DNA of 15,303 nt from SAR202 cluster bacterium Io17-Chloro-G7. Its GTDB lineage: Bacteria > Chloroflexota > Dehalococcoidia > UBA3495. Where the stretch lies: contig MUCU01000034.1 of NCBI GenBank assembly GCA_002817055.1, positions 1 through 15,303 of the forward strand. Direction: 5' to 3'. Below the pieces are notes generated by a model. It did no database searches. It saw nothing but the letters and a program-made list of their open reading frames with translations, and was not told where the DNA came from. Positions 14,079 through 15,303 of this stretch are shown piece by piece. How positions within the stretch are numbered: position 1 is the first letter of the stretch; each line of letters begins with the position of its first letter. The position numbers and the translations under genes are program-made.

Positions 14079-15204
14079 GTTTCCAGCAACGCCGTCGAAA
14101 CGCAATTTGTTTTGCAGTCTGCCAGAGAAGCCGATGTCAAATTCGTCCGCCTATGGTTTCCAGACATCTTGGGACGCCTGAACGGTTTCGCCATCAACGT
14201 AGATGACATTGAGGACGCCATCAATCAGGGCGTCTGCTTTGACGGTTCGGCCATAGAAGGCTTTGCCAGGTATCAGGAAAGTGACATGCGGGCGTTCCCG
14301 GACCCGAATACATTCAGTCTGTTGCCTTGGCGACCGCAACAAAACGCTGTAGCCAAGGTGTTCTGCGAAATTCGACGGCCCAAGGGTGACGTCTTTGCTG
14401 GCGACGCGCGCAATGCGTTGAAACGCAATCTGGAAAAAGTTGCGAAATTGGGCTACGTCTACTACGTGGGAACCGAGTTGGAGTTTTTCTACCTCGAAGA
14501 CTCGGAAACTCCAGTGCTACTGGACAACAGTGGTTACTTCGACCAACTGTCCAGCCAGCCCGCCAGCGACCTACGTCGCGACACCGTGTTGATCCTGGCG
14601 GATATGGGTGTTCCCGTGAAATACTCCCACCACGAGGCCGCTCCCGGCCAGCATGAAATTGACTTGCAATACACAGACGCATTGGCGATGGCTGATAGCG
14701 TAATGACAGCCAAGCTGGTAATTAAGGAATTGGCCCAGTTGCGGGGAGCCTACGCCTCATTCATGCCCAAACCCTTTGCTGGGGTTAACGGATCGGGGAT
14801 GCACACCCATCAGTCCATGTTTCAGGGCGACAGAAATGCCCTCTTCGGCCCGGACGAAGGGCATTATCTGTCCGATGTGGCCAAAAAGTTTATCTCGGGC
14901 CTCCTGCATCATGCGCCGGAAATCACTGTGGTCACCAACCAGTGGATCGATTCATACAAGCGTCTGGTGCCCGGTTATGAGGCGCCTGTGTACGCATCTT
15001 GGGCCCACGTAAACCGCTCCGATTTGGTCCGAGTGCCAGCCTACAAACCCGGTTACGAAAGCTCCATGCGCATCAGTACCGAGCGCCGCACCCGGCGTGC
15101 AACCCATATCTGGCTCTGAGCGTAATGTTGGCTGCGGGATGAAAGGCATCGAAGAAGATTACCCGCTGTATGTTCCGGTAGTGGGCAACGTGTTTGACAG
15201 GCCG
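14070..15204 (+). pseudogene. Glutamine synthetase type I-like gene, broken by two frameshifts near the C-terminus
   Basis: Residues 1-335 read as a GlnA-type glutamine synthetase: FVRLWFPDILGRLNGFAI (25-42), FDGSAIEGFARYQESDM (57-73), GTELEFFYL (134-142), HHEAAPGQHEIDL (187-199), NGSGMHTHQS (240-249) and NQWIDSYKRLVPGYEAPV (290-307). After ATC 15072-15074 one base is missing (AG TAC for GAG TAC); the family sequence continues in a second frame (YRAPHPACNPYLALSVMLAAG, split here as 15077-15138), then a second missing base at about 15138 shifts it to a third frame (MKGIEEDYPL from 15139). Similarity ends near NVFDRP (about 15204), so about 80 C-terminal residues are lost. The literal frame stops at 15119 after 349 residues, against about 440 expected. 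The start is uncertain (GTG 14070 or ATA 14076). Its product would join ammonia to glutamate. Confidence 0.8.
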
Positions 15205-15303
15205 TACCTTATACCAACTCCGGATAAACAGTGCGTGGAGGGCGTATGTGGATGCAAGGGAAGTATGTGTAGGATTAAGGGAGGATAGCTAAGAGGTGAG
15301 GGA

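Noticed and set aside
15205..15288. Cys-rich tail (QCVEGVCGCKG) following the glutamine synthetase fragment
   Set aside because: It is only the read-through of the third frame after family similarity ends; no start or ribosome binding site of its own.

Overview
The window carries mostly catabolic and accessory genes of an uncultured bacterium. The protein repertoire (metal-dependent amidohydrolases of the Amidohydro-rel/PF04909 type, a luciferase-like flavin monooxygenase, a ThDP-dependent acetolactate-synthase-like enzyme, an amidating-lyase-like beta-propeller, a VOC protein and a Urt-type urea ABC transporter) resembles what is known from SAR202-like Chloroflexota (Dehalococcoidia). That taxonomic guess is an inference from gene content, not from a marker gene. 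Shine-Dalgarno sites are clear, and several sigma70-type promoters with a perfect TTGACA -35 box can be read.

Layout. (1) 1-2832, minus strand: a ThDP-dependent enzyme with its own promoter, then an amidohydrolase that runs off the left edge, separated by a 10-bp perfect inverted repeat. (2) 3001-3777: a small unknown plus-strand gene, a strong hairpin and a REP-like cruciform repeat. (3) 3778-7007, minus strand: a likely operon of alpha/beta-hydrolase-fold protein (with Gly in place of the nucleophile Ser), luciferase-like monooxygenase and amidating-lyase-like propeller. Its leader is built of tandem repeats that duplicate the ribosome binding site and start codon. (4) 7130-9170, plus strand: a divergent amidohydrolase, with a palindrome over its -35 box, followed by a family 5 (UDGb-type) uracil-DNA glycosylase. 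(5) 9366-11030, plus strand: a VOC protein whose N-terminus looks frameshifted, a bidirectional terminator, and a SirB1-like transglutaminase-fold/TPR protein. (6) 11031-15303, plus strand: about 0.8 kb without a recognisable gene, then the remains of a urea transporter operon (urtB C-terminal remnant, urtC fused in frame to the tail of urtD, urtE with altered Walker A and B motifs) and a glutamine synthetase broken by two frameshifts.

The first five regions fit oxidation and hydrolysis of organic compounds; substrates cannot be read from the sequence. The last region is the most unusual. Four neighbouring nitrogen-acquisition genes each carry an independent defect, while the gene just upstream (sirB1-like) is intact. 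This looks like a decaying urtBCDE-glnA locus, although single-base indels at two or three sites could also be sequencing errors and should be checked against reads. No tRNA, rRNA, CRISPR array or insertion sequence was recognised.
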